Assembly (NCBI GenBank): GCA_001544655.2
Contig: FCOD02000001.1
Location: 62,001-126,000, forward strand
Direction of reading: 5' to 3'
Source of the DNA: Caballeronia turbans
Lineage (GTDB): Bacteria; Pseudomonadota; Gammaproteobacteria; Burkholderiales; Burkholderiaceae
Length of the DNA stretch: 64,000 nt
In this document: positions 18,558 to 25,626 of the stretch, in pieces
Numbering within the stretch: position 1 is the first letter of the stretch
Layout of the letters: each line of letters opens with the position of its first letter
Translations under genes and position numbers: made by a program
Notes under the pieces: model-generated
What the model saw: the letters and a program-made list of their open reading frames with translations, nothing else
The model's database searches: none
Told to the model about the DNA's origin: nothing

Positions 18558-18653
18558 TCACGAATCAAGCATCTCGGTCGGACAAAGATTGATCGGATGC
18601 CACCGCGCGTAGAACTTGCGCGGCTTCCAGTTGTGCATCCGACGCCATTTCAT
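18558..18653 (-). CDS. 31-residue basic protein in the early operon
   Basis: MKWRRMHNWKPRKFYARWHP... Its ATG overlaps the upstream stop (ATGA) and it fills an otherwise empty 100-bp gap. Strongly basic and aromatic. Unknown. Confidence 0.45.
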   Translation of the reverse strand: MKWRRMHNWKPRKFYARWHPINLCPTEMLDS

Positions 18654-18967
18654 TTCTTGCTCAGACTTTTGCCGCATACGGCCTCGTCAATGGCGTCGTC
18701 TAGACGTTCACCATTCGGGCAGTCATAACCAAGCTTGATCGCCTCCTTCGGCCGACAAACAACCGCCATATCTGCTTCATTCCAGTTCTGCTTTCTCAGC
18801 CACCTGTACCGCTCCGCATCAATCCTGTCTTGCTCTGCGGACTGGGCGAGAGGTGCGGCGAGGATAGCCCGCACCGCGTCTAGAAATATCTCGCGCGTCG
18901 CGCCGGCACCCCAAGGAAAGGGTCTGCATGCCGTGCGCGCGATTTGGATAATCTGTTCGTCAGTCAT
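18650..18967 (-). CDS. Phage hypothetical protein
   Basis: A 105-residue protein beginning MTDEQIIQIARTACRPFPWG, with the AEQDRIDAERYRWLRKQNWNE segment that is common in small phage proteins of unknown role. The start overlaps the upstream gene by 8 bp. Confidence 0.6.
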   Translation of the reverse strand: MTDEQIIQIARTACRPFPWGAGATREIFLDAVRAILAAPLAQSAEQDRIDAERYRWLRKQNWNEADMAVVCRPKEAIKLGYDCPNGERLDDAIDEAVCGKSLSKK

Positions 18968-19589
18968 TTGGTTCCTCGTGCTTCGACGCGAATTCTTCAT
19001 GGTCTTTCAGGGATCGAACCATCCGCGCACACTCTTTTGCGGTCCATTCGAACCGGTCTGCTGACTCGTCGCCGACGAAGCCAAACGCCAGAATCGCCTC
19101 ACAGATACGCGCGGCTCGCTCATAAGCATGGTTTCGCAGCCAGCAATCGCGGCGAAACTTAATTACGAGAGGGCTATCGCTCATCCCGCCGTCCGCCTCT
19201 TGCTTGTCGCTCGGAGTGGCGAGAGGGGCGGCGTAGAGCGGCACGTTGTCAGTACCGTCATGCGTCAGCGCTTCACCCCACATGGTGTCAACGTGCGCCG
19301 GATTCTTCGCGATCTTTTCCAATCGCGCTGAACTCGTCCACGCCACCGGTTCATCTGAGAGAGGGGAGGGGGTGGCGAGAGCGCGGCGGTTCCATGCGGC
19401 TACGACTTCCTCGCGCGTTGCGTAGATCATCCCGCAGGAGCACGCGACGCATTCGATCGTCCAGCTTCCCGGATGCATCGCGGGAATGCCTGTGAGCGCC
19501 ACAAGACCGGGCGAGTGATCGTGCGGCTCTTGCTCGGTCAACACGGCTTCGGCGCCGCAGTGCGGGCACGGCTTCAGTTCTTGCGTCAT
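18960..19589 (-). CDS. Lar-like zinc-ribbon protein with C-terminal extension
   Basis: A 209-residue protein. Residues 1-70 form a Lar-like module: LKPCPHCGAEAVLTEQEP, then TIECVACSCGMIYATREEVVAAWNRRA. A proline/serine-rich linker follows and a helical C-terminal part (YERAARICEAILAFGF, CARMVRSLKDHEEF). A second Lar-type protein lies at 17197-17409. The extension has no recognised function. Confidence 0.65.
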   Translation of the reverse strand: MTQELKPCPHCGAEAVLTEQEPHDHSPGLVALTGIPAMHPGSWTIECVACSCGMIYATREEVVAAWNRRALATPSPLSDEPVAWTSSARLEKIAKNPAHVDTMWGEALTHDGTDNVPLYAAPLATPSDKQEADGGMSDSPLVIKFRRDCWLRNHAYERAARICEAILAFGFVGDESADRFEWTAKECARMVRSLKDHEEFASKHEEPND

Positions 19590-19627
19590 CTCAGTCTTCC
19601 AAAGTTAATCGCTAAAGGGCGGGGAGG

Positions 19628-20374
19628 TTAGGCGGTCAGCAAATCGACTTGCCGGGAGCGCTCGTCCAGCAGCCCGACGTACTGTGGGTTGAGCTCGCAG
19701 CCAACGAACTGGCGCCCGAGCTGGCGCGCCGCAATGCCAGTCGATCCGCTGCCAAAAAATGGATCGATTACGATGCCGCCCGGCGGGACCGAGTAGGCGA
19801 TTAGAGGCGCGATAATGCCGAGCGGCTTCTGCGTCGGATGCAACGCGCGTCCGTGCTCGTTCGCGATGTCGATCACGCTGCGCACGAGGCGCGGGCCGCC
19901 GTCCTCGCTTACGTAATGGCCTCGCTCAATGTGACCTGTATGCGTGGGTCGTGTTTTTCGGCGCGCTACCGTCTTGCGAGCGTCGTTCGTGAACTGCGGC
20001 TCCTTGTAGATCTGGCTCCAAGCGCCGCGGTAGAACTGGACGGCATGCTCATGCACACGGCGGAAGCGATCGGCGTGGAATCCCGAGCCGTTTTGCTTCT
20101 CCCACACGATGTCTTGCGCGTACTTAAAGCCGTGCGCGTCCATCTCGTCGAACAGCGTCGCGACGAATCGCATGCTGCCGAACACCCAGATCGAGGCGGA
20201 AGGCTTCAGCACGCGCGCGACTTGCACGAGCCATCCTTCGCACCGCCGATCCCATTCAAGGCTCGTGTCACCGTAGGGTGGATCGGTGATGCACGCATCG
20301 GCGAACGCTGCAGGCAATGACGCCAGGATCTGTCGGCAATCTCCAGCGTGTACCTTGTTGAGCCAGTCGCTCAT
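19628..20374 (-). CDS. Phage DNA N6-adenine methyltransferase, beta class
   Basis: A 248-residue enzyme. The catalytic DPPYGD motif is in DACITDPPYGDTSLEWDR (about residues 28-46), and the SAM-binding motif is C-terminal in GGIVIDPFFGSGSTGIAARQ (about 205-224). This order defines the beta class; DPPY fits N6-adenine. The target-recognition part lies in between (about 85-165). No restriction enzyme gene is beside it, so it probably protects phage DNA or acts as an orphan methyltransferase. It overlaps the upstream gene stop. Confidence 0.88.
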   Translation of the reverse strand: MSDWLNKVHAGDCRQILASLPAAFADACITDPPYGDTSLEWDRRCEGWLVQVARVLKPSASIWVFGSMRFVATLFDEMDAHGFKYAQDIVWEKQNGSGFHADRFRRVHEHAVQFYRGAWSQIYKEPQFTNDARKTVARRKTRPTHTGHIERGHYVSEDGGPRLVRSVIDIANEHGRALHPTQKPLGIIAPLIAYSVPPGGIVIDPFFGSGSTGIAARQLGRQFVGCELNPQYVGLLDERSRQVDLLTA

Positions 20375-20559
20375 TTCTCACCTCGTGCAATAACAGCATT
20401 CCCGACAATGACGCTGACTCTCTGCCCGGTTATGTGCGAGAGCACTTCCACGAAGGCCACGCAAGCGGCGTGAACAAGTGCGTCAGTGGCTTTCTTCGCG
20501 CGGCCCAGTTTGTCGAGTGCTTCGAGCAGCGCGAGGTAGGGGTGGGAAAGGCGGATCAT
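20371..20559 (-). CDS. Phage 62-residue helical protein
   Basis: MIRLSHPYLALLEALDKLGRAKKATDA...; a short helical protein between the zinc-ribbon protein and the methyltransferase. Start at 20559 is the first ATG after the upstream stop. Unknown. Confidence 0.5.
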   Translation of the reverse strand: MIRLSHPYLALLEALDKLGRAKKATDALVHAACVAFVEVLSHITGQRVSVIVGNAVIARGEK

Positions 20560-20561
20560 GG

Positions 20562-20939
20562 TCAATATCGGTTGTCGGTGCCGCAGTGTTTGCAGTCCAC
20601 CCACCGGTCGTATTCCTTGGTGAAGCGTCCGCAGCCGGCGCAATTGAACGTGTCGGCGCGCTTCCTTGGCGGCTTCGCTAGAACGATGCCGGTGTCGCGC
20701 AGCGCCTCTTCCTTCTTGATGTACTGAAAATCGACCGCGGGGCGCCACTTCTGATCGATGTATTCCTTCGGCCACGGAATGTCCGTAGCGCGCGCGTTAT
20801 GCTGCGCCTGCGCTTCTTCCTTCGTGAAGACATGAGCGCTTCGCAGATCGGTCGTGTAGCCGTTGCGGTTCTTCGCCCACCACATCACGTCATTGCCGAC
20901 GAAGCTGCGACTATCTTGCAGATAGAACTCGTCGCTCAT
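20562..20939 (-). CDS. Phage zinc-ribbon protein
   Basis: A 125-residue protein. The C-terminus has a treble-clef-like pair CAGCG...CKHCG separated by about 18 residues, preceded by a basic PPRKRADTF stretch. The N-terminal part (DEFYLQDSRSFVGNDVMWWAKNRNGYT) is recurrent in phage genomes. Possibly a DNA or protein adaptor; function unknown. Confidence 0.65.
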   Translation of the reverse strand: MSDEFYLQDSRSFVGNDVMWWAKNRNGYTTDLRSAHVFTKEEAQAQHNARATDIPWPKEYIDQKWRPAVDFQYIKKEEALRDTGIVLAKPPRKRADTFNCAGCGRFTKEYDRWVDCKHCGTDNRY

Positions 20940-21042
20940 GCTGTCCTCTTTAATCGTTATCCGGCGCAGGGCCGGGGGTGTGTCTGGCCGGTTTTAGCGC
21001 CCGTCTATGCGCACGCTACGGATCACCGGAAACCTCGGAAAC

Positions 21043-21633
21043 TCAGGCGTGCTCGACGGCGATCGTCTCGACAACCTCGTCGAAGTACTTCCGCGCCGCT
21101 TCGACCTTTTCCCTGATCTTGTCTTCCATCGCCTTGTCGCGGCTGTACGGCACGCGCGTGACTCGAAGCGCAGGGTCGATGTGATCGACGTAATGCAGCT
21201 CCACCTGTTCGAACCTGATGAGCTCGTCGGGCGTCGAAACCATGCAGTAGTCGATTTCCGATTCGTCGACGTCCCACAGCATCATGTAGCCGCGAAGCTG
21301 CCATTCGTAATCCCTGTCCCGGCCGGCGCGCACCGTGGCGGGGAAGGTTGCAAGTGACCAAGAAGATTTGATGTCGTGGATCCGAGAACCGGTGAAGATG
21401 TCGCATTCGCCGGTCAGCCAGTCGTTCTCGCGTCGTTCGGTGTTCTTCGCGTAACTCGTGAACAGGACTTCATTCAGCAGGGCGATCGACGTGTTCTCGA
21501 CGATGATCCCCTTGTCCATCTCCTTGCTGGAAACCACCTTTTTGAAGCCGTACACGAACTCGCTCGCCAGTTCATCGATGTACGTCTTCGCGCCGACCGA
21601 CAGGACTTCACCCTTGGCTTTCGGTTCCGTCAT
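21043..21633 (-). CDS. Phage PD-(D/E)XK exonuclease-like protein
   Basis: A 196-residue protein. The nuclease core is visible as LTGECDIFTGSRIHDIKSS, giving the E..D...(D)-x-K spacing of YqaJ/lambda-exo type enzymes; DYEWQLRGYMMLWDVDESEI supplies the following QL-x-x-Y motif. It likely processes double-stranded ends for recombination. ATG 21633 is chosen because the upstream extension overlaps its partner too far. It follows the 185-residue gene, overlapping by 26 bp. Confidence 0.75.
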   Translation of the reverse strand: MTEPKAKGEVLSVGAKTYIDELASEFVYGFKKVVSSKEMDKGIIVENTSIALLNEVLFTSYAKNTERRENDWLTGECDIFTGSRIHDIKSSWSLATFPATVRAGRDRDYEWQLRGYMMLWDVDESEIDYCMVSTPDELIRFEQVELHYVDHIDPALRVTRVPYSRDKAMEDKIREKVEAARKYFDEVVETIAVEHA

Positions 21634-22165
21634 GATCTTGCTCAGAGACGAGCATCGAATCCGCAGCATTGCTTTCCTCCATCGCGGCGCGAACCGCATC
21701 GTTGACTTTCGTTTCCTGCGCTTCAGTCAGTTGGAACTGAGCGCGCAGTTTTTCCGTGGTGTACTCGCCGGCGATGATCGACTTGATTGCGGCGGCCAGC
21801 CTGGAATCTCCGATCGGCCGTTTCGCGGGCTTAGCGACTGTCGGTCGGATCCGGAGACATTCGACCGTCTCACCGAAAGCCCGCGTCGTGCTGGCGAAGA
21901 GGGTGATGCGCTTGCCAGCCCATTCCTCGATGTACGGCCCATACAGTTTCTGGATCGACTTAGAGTTGGTGTTGTTCAAGATCAGCGGCTTCTGTCCGAC
22001 GAGATGCGCAACGGTGCATTCCTCCTTCTTACCGTCCGCGCCCGTGACCATCTCGCGCTGAACGTAGTCGATGGTCACGGTCAGATCTTCGTCCGGCGTC
22101 AGCGCATAGGCGCCGATGTAGTCCGGGTTGATCAGTTTCTTCCAGTGTGTAAGTTGCTTGTCCAT
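21608..22165 (-). CDS. Probable recombination partner of the exonuclease
   Basis: A 185-residue protein with DKQLTHWKKLINPDYIGAYAL and EWAGKRITLFASTTRAFG. Related proteins sit directly before phage exonucleases, so a single-strand binding or recombination-mediator role is a reasonable guess. No motif proves it. AAGGAG precedes ATG 22165 by eight bases. Confidence 0.55.
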   Translation of the reverse strand: MDKQLTHWKKLINPDYIGAYALTPDEDLTVTIDYVQREMVTGADGKKEECTVAHLVGQKPLILNNTNSKSIQKLYGPYIEEWAGKRITLFASTTRAFGETVECLRIRPTVAKPAKRPIGDSRLAAAIKSIIAGEYTTEKLRAQFQLTEAQETKVNDAVRAAMEESNAADSMLVSEQDHDGTESQG

Positions 22166-22278
22166 ATGCGGCGCTCCTTTTGGCCGAATTCCGACATGTA
22201 AAATTTGCACTCCTCAACGCAATGCACTGAATGCTGAGCACTATTGAAATGCTCACCTATCAGGACACTGCCTTCCTC

Positions 22279-22404
22279 TCACGCGCAGCGAATTACGCTG
22301 CACTGCTCCACGCGGGATTCATGTGCTTCCAGAACCCCGCAGATCGCCAGATAGACCAGAGCTGCAGCCGCCGCGCCGATCCAGACCTTCAACAGATCTT
22401 TCAT
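22279..22404 (-). CDS. 41-residue single-TM phage protein
   Basis: MKDLLKVWIGAAAAALVYLA... one membrane helix at about residues 6-24, then a short polar tail with two Cys. The ATG overlaps the stop of the preceding small TM gene (GGATGA). Unknown; see the overlapping partner. Confidence 0.5.
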   Translation of the reverse strand: MKDLLKVWIGAAAAALVYLAICGVLEAHESRVEQCSVIRCA

Positions 22405-22541
22405 CCTCCCACCCCGAGACCGAGAAACCACCACAGCCACGCGCCAAGTGCGGCGCCCGCGAAAATCGCTCCGGTCATCCCTGCGAACAGGTCGCTGAGC
22501 GTCAGAGCGCGATGCAGTTCGATTTCGCTGACTAGTTTCAC
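22401..22541 (-). CDS. 46-residue single-TM phage protein
   Basis: GTG start overlapping the upstream stop (GCGTGA). Residues 1-17 are polar, followed by a Gly/Ala/Trp-rich helix (GAIFAGAALGAWLWWFLGLG). Its end carries the ribosome-binding site GGGAGGATGA for the next small TM gene. Unknown. Confidence 0.5.
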   Translation of the reverse strand: MKLVSEIELHRALTLSDLFAGMTGAIFAGAALGAWLWWFLGLGVGG

Positions 22542-22705
22542 GCGGCCTCCAGCTTTGCATTGAAGATGTCCGATCGGAGCATCGCGATCCGAAGCGCCAG
22601 AACCGCCTTGGTCAGCCTGATCTCGCGCTTTCCCTGTTCTCCGTTGAGCGCTTCCAGAGCCATTTCCATCGCCTCCAGAAGCGATTCCATTTGTCGCTTG
22701 CTCAT
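22538..22705 (-). CDS. 55-residue helical phage protein
   Basis: MSKRQMESLLEAMEMALEAL..., a predicted helical hairpin ending in IAMLRSDIFNAKLEAA. Start overlaps the upstream stop (ATGA) and stop overlaps the next GTG. Unknown. Confidence 0.5.
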   Translation of the reverse strand: MSKRQMESLLEAMEMALEALNGEQGKREIRLTKAVLALRIAMLRSDIFNAKLEAA

Positions 22706-22929
22706 TCCGGTTTCTCCGTCAGGCCGCGCCAAGCGTGGAGCAGATCCGAGATAGCAGACACAAACGGGCAATCTTCAGCTTCTTGCGCGGTTTCGCACGT
22801 CGAAAACCATTCCCCATCCTCGTACCGCTGATAAGGCGGGTTATCAGCCTCTCTGAGACCAAGAATCGTCTGGTAGACGCCATTGCGAACCGGCTTAACG
22901 TTGATCGGAAACCATTCAGTCATCTTCAT
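22702..22929 (-). CDS. 75-residue phage protein
   Basis: Contains TEWFPINVKPVRNGVYQT and the aromatic YQRYEDGEWFSTCETAQEAE, a pattern recurrent in short phage proteins of unknown role. Start overlaps the stop of the acidic protein gene. Confidence 0.6.
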   Translation of the reverse strand: MKMTEWFPINVKPVRNGVYQTILGLREADNPPYQRYEDGEWFSTCETAQEAEDCPFVSAISDLLHAWRGLTEKPE

Positions 22930-23048
22930 GTGAGTTCTCGCTCTCTATCCCACCGGTCGAACTGTTCATCGCTCCGGTCGTCGTCTTCGTAATCGTTGCC
23001 CTCGTCGTCGGGCAAATCCTTCAGCAGCCAGTCGTCGTAGAAGCGCAT
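22926..23048 (-). CDS. 40-residue highly acidic phage protein
   Basis: MRFYDDWLLKDLPDDEGNDY... has 17 Asp/Glu among 40 residues and no membrane segment. Second gene of the PL operon, a usual place for anti-host functions. The charge pattern would suit a DNA mimic; this is inference only. Confidence 0.5.
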   Translation of the reverse strand: MRFYDDWLLKDLPDDEGNDYEDDDRSDEQFDRWDRERELT

Positions 23049-23049
23049 G

Positions 23050-23181
23050 TCAGCACCCCGATCCCCGCGGCTCGCACCCGAACTGAATCAGGTTGTTCGC
23101 GTATTCACGAATCAGCAGCTCGATCAGCGAACCATGCTGCTTCCGCATCCAAATCATGTCGCTCGCCATTTGGCTCATCAT
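23050..23181 (-). CDS. 43-residue phage protein, first gene of the PL operon
   Basis: MMSQMASDMIWMRKQHGSLI... starts after AAAGGAGACCGGAC, the strongest ribosome-binding site of the operon. Amphipathic helix-rich with two C-terminal Cys. It is separated from the PL start by a leader of about 180 nt. Unknown. Confidence 0.55.
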   Translation of the reverse strand: MMSQMASDMIWMRKQHGSLIELLIREYANNLIQFGCEPRGSGC

Positions 23182-23368
23182 GTCCGGTCTCCTTTGCCTT
23201 AGCGGTGCGCTCGATCGAGAACGCACTGGTAAAGCTATTCGGCTCTGTCGCGTCGCTGGCTCCGATTTCGCCAGGTCACCCGGTCGGCCCGATTGCAGTT
23301 CGGGCTAGACATTCCCGACTCACGTTGCCGGGCTATTCGATGCGCCGTTGGTGCAGCGCATGGGTTGT

Positions 23369-23408
23369 ATTAAACATCATGTTTACTCCGGTGTCAAACA
23401 GTTTGTTT
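23369..23408 (-). promoter_or_regulatory. PL early leftward promoter with two operators
   Basis: On the minus strand TTGACA (23397-23392), a 17-bp spacer and TTTAAT (23374-23369). Two sites of the form AAACA-N3-TGTTT cover it: 23372-23384 (spacer TCA) and 23396-23408 (spacer GTT). The same motif, degenerate, recurs three times at PR, so these are very probably CI/Cro operators. Confidence 0.85.
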
Positions 23409-23470
23409 AACGCCGGGCAAAATTTTTTTGAGGCATCTCTCGGTTGTGTTTAAAAAAAGACGCGCGGACG

Positions 23471-23496
23471 CAAAAAACCCCGCACTCGGCGGGGTT
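23471..23496 (-). terminator. Intrinsic terminator after cI and the coupled gene
   Basis: Read leftward: 8-bp stem AACCCCGC/GCGGGGTT (23496-23489 with 23483-23476), 5-base loop, then six T. It ends the cI transcript before PL. Confidence 0.85.
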
Positions 23497-23522
23497 GGCA
23501 TGGCACTGCGGGCTGCTTCTGG

Positions 23523-23741
23523 CTACTGCAGCTCTATGGACATCGGGCATATGGTTCCGAACTCGGACAGCTTCGTGTATTCCTGCCCGTTGTATTGGTA
23601 GTGACAGCGCACAGCGTTCTTGCCCGTCACGGTCTGAACGAACTCCTGCTGCCCGGTGAAGTTAGCAGTCACCGTGTAGCCGTAGGCATCCGCGCCACTG
23701 GATGCGCCGACGAGAAGAAGAAGGGCGAACTTAGCTTTCAT
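23523..23741 (-). CDS. Secreted 72-residue protein coupled to cI
   Basis: MKAKFALLLLVGASSGADAYG... A signal peptide with likely cleavage after GADA leaves a mature part of about 53 residues with two Cys (VRCHYQYN and TICPMS), probably one disulfide, and beta-rich sequence. The ATG lies 2 bp past the cI stop, so translation is coupled to the repressor and the gene should be on in the lysogen. Function unknown; a lysogenic-conversion or superinfection-exclusion factor is possible. Confidence 0.65.
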   Translation of the reverse strand: MKAKFALLLLVGASSGADAYGYTVTANFTGQQEFVQTVTGKNAVRCHYQYNGQEYTKLSEFGTICPMSIELQ

Positions 23742-23743
23742 GG

Positions 23744-24481
23744 TCACATCCTGTTCTTGATCTTGCGCGCCGGAACGGGGTGCGCAACGTAATACATCCA
23801 CGAGATTTCCTCAGGCCGGAATGTCTGCACGTCCTGCGCGTGGTAGCTGCCGAGCCGAATCCCGCCGCGACGCGCGAGAAGCCGTTTCAGCATTGTTTCT
23901 CCGGTCGTCAATCGAACGAGAACATCATCCTCCAGCTCCGGCTCGGTGGCAGGTTCGACCAGGGCGAACTCGCCAGGGTTGTATCGGGGAATCATCGTGT
24001 CATCGATGACAGGGACCAGAAATGATTGCGGGTCGCTGGTCGCTAGTTCTGCGTATTCTCTTGTTGCACCCACGGGGTATTCCTCACCCTTCCAAATTCT
24101 TTCAGGCAGGCCGGCACTTGGCATGCTCACCACGTACACGCGCCGGAACTTTGTTACGTCTAAAGAATACCGGATCGGGTCTAAAGCACTTGCAGAATTT
24201 TCCTTCTGTTGCACATTGGACAAATCCTCGAAAAAGGGACGCTTTTCGTCCGTATTCTCCAATTTGCCCGGCCTCATTGGGCCTTCGCCATTCAGCAACC
24301 AGATCGCGCTGATGCCGATCTGTTCCGCAGCCTTAAACATGCCGGTCTTCGACATGCCGCGGCGTTCCCAATTGTTTAGTACCTGTGGCGATTCATTAAG
24401 AAACTTGGCAAGGGGCGTCTGGCCGGTGATCCCGTGGATCTTCTCGGCGGCTTCGTAGAGGCGTGTCATGGTCGGGTGCAT
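23744..24481 (-). CDS. cI: CI-type phage repressor
   Basis: About 245 residues. The N-terminal DNA-binding helix-turn-helix is in TPLAKFLNESPQVLNNWERRGM, the C-terminal half is an S24/LexA-like dimerisation and self-cleavage domain: FLVPVIDDTMIPRYNPGEFALVEP, where Asp replaces the usual Ser of the D-S/D-M motif, then LEDDVLVRLTTGETMLKRL with the Lys. The missing Ser nucleophile suggests loss of RecA-stimulated self-cleavage. I use ATG 24481; 24469 is possible. The -10 of PRM (24504-24499) excludes starts further upstream. Confidence 0.85.
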   Translation of the reverse strand: MHPTMTRLYEAAEKIHGITGQTPLAKFLNESPQVLNNWERRGMSKTGMFKAAEQIGISAIWLLNGEGPMRPGKLENTDEKRPFFEDLSNVQQKENSASALDPIRYSLDVTKFRRVYVVSMPSAGLPERIWKGEEYPVGATREYAELATSDPQSFLVPVIDDTMIPRYNPGEFALVEPATEPELEDDVLVRLTTGETMLKRLLARRGGIRLGSYHAQDVQTFRPEEISWMYYVAHPVPARKIKNRM

Positions 24482-24498
24482 GCCCGTGATCTTCGCCG

Positions 24499-24557
24499 AA
24501 TTAAACATTTCGTTGTTCAACAAATCGTTTGACTTTTGTTTAAACGTGGTGTTTAAT
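24499..24557. promoter_or_regulatory. PR and PRM promoters with three operator-like sites
   Basis: Rightward PR: TTGACT 24529-24534, 17 bp, TTTAAT 24552-24557. Leftward PRM: TTTAAT at 24504-24499 with a poor -35 (CGATTT), as expected for an activator-dependent promoter. Operator-like 13-mers relative to AAACA-N3-TGTTT: 24542-24554 (one mismatch, on PR -10), 24518-24530 (two mismatches, on PR -35), 24503-24515 (two mismatches, on PRM -10). Confidence 0.8.
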
Positions 24558-24562
24558 GAGGC

Positions 24563-24760
24563 ATGGACAAAAAAACTCTCACCGCTATCGCTGACCGGGA
24601 GCTGATCGACAAGCTCGGTGGTCCCTCCCAGCTCGCTCGGATTCTCGGGTACTCCCGCGGGGGTGCTCAGCGTGTCCAGAACTGGAAGGAGAGGGGAATT
24701 CCCGCTGCTGTGAAGCTGGAGCACCCCGATCTCTTCCTGAACGAACGCGTTTCTTCGTAG
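24563..24760 (+). CDS. cro: Cro-type repressor
   Basis: A 65-residue protein. LIDKLGGPSQLARILGYSRGGAQRVQNWKERGIPAAVKLEHPD is the YdaS/Cro-like helix-turn-helix with the family's typical KLGG...VQNWK...IP order. It is divergent from cI. The PR -10 ends only five bases before the ATG, so the transcript is likely leaderless. It would turn down cI and early genes during lytic growth. Confidence 0.85.
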   Translation: MDKKTLTAIADRELIDKLGGPSQLARILGYSRGGAQRVQNWKERGIPAAVKLEHPDLFLNERVSS

Positions 24761-24897
24761 GCGACGACCTTCGATCATTTTCATTCGTACCCGTTTCTGC
24801 GTCAGCTTCATTGTTGTTCTGGACAAGGATTTCTTGTTGTTAATTTAACCGCGCTGCACTGCACCACAAACCAGCGCACATTGAGAGGAGGTGCTTC

Positions 24898-25176
24898 ATG
24901 TTGAGCAAGCCAGATATTTCGGAAGCGATCGGTGCGCTACTGCGCGGCCCGGAATCGAAACGTGTCGCTGAGAAGCTCGGTTGGGATTCTTCACAGGTTT
25001 CGCGCTTCCTGAACGGTCAGCAAGGCATCGGCCGTGAGCAACTGAACGTGATCATCGAGCTGTGCGATCTGGTTGTCGTGTCGCGCCGCTATCTGGACGC
25101 GATCAGTCTGCTGGCGAGCACCGGCGTTTCGTGCGAATGCGCGCGCAACGGCATGGGCGAATGCGGTCGTAGGTAA
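24898..25176 (+). CDS. CII-like transcription activator
   Basis: A 92-residue protein. SKRVAEKLGWDSSQVSRFLN with a second helical segment (REQLNVIIELCDLVVV) resembles phage CII, which in lambda promotes lysogeny by activating repressor synthesis. Position directly after cro supports this. The start has GAGAGGAGG seven bases upstream. A Cys-containing tail (SCECARNGMGEC) is unlike lambda CII. Confidence 0.7.
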   Translation: MLSKPDISEAIGALLRGPESKRVAEKLGWDSSQVSRFLNGQQGIGREQLNVIIELCDLVVVSRRYLDAISLLASTGVSCECARNGMGECGRR

Positions 25177-25311
25177 GCAGTAGAAGGGCGGCGGGGCCAA
25201 ATACATAGCGCCAAAGAGCGCACGAAGAAGCAAATAAAAGCTGCCTGCGAGGCACCTTCTATTTTCTCCTTTTAGTTGTCCTACGCAGCATGTGCTGCCG
25301 AGGGTAGGCCC

Positions 25312-25626
25312 ATGAATCAAGAGCATTACAGCGCGCGCTCCGGGCGCCGCGTCTCCGACACACAGTCGGAAGCATTCCATTCGCTGACGATCAAGCATCT
25401 CAGCGCGACTCAGCAAATGGTGGTCGACTGCTTCGACGGCGAGAACACGCTTCTCACGCGCGAGCAGATCGCCGCTCAGACCAATCTCAAGCTCTCCAGC
25501 GTGTGCGGCCGCGTCCGCGCGCTCATCGACGCGAACCGTCTGCGCGTGCGCGGCTCGGTGCGCGATCTCCATACCGGCAAGCGCCAGGAGTTGCTCGGGC
25601 TGTCGAAGGATTCCAGCAATGTCTAA
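25312..25626 (+). CDS. Winged-helix phage protein
   Basis: A 104-residue protein with a winged-helix pattern: LSATQQMVVDCFDGENTLLTREQIAAQTN followed by LSSVCGRVRALIDANRLRVRG. It may regulate replication or early expression. Position before the replication genes is typical in lambdoid phages. It overlaps the next gene by 8 bp. Confidence 0.65.
   Translation: MNQEHYSARSGRRVSDTQSEAFHSLTIKHLSATQQMVVDCFDGENTLLTREQIAAQTNLKLSSVCGRVRALIDANRLRVRGSVRDLHTGKRQELLGLSKDSSNV

Noticed and set aside
20434-20727. + strand 97-codon ORF opposite the zinc-ribbon gene
   Set aside because: Antisense to a tightly packed operon with overlapping starts and stops; no ribosome-binding site.
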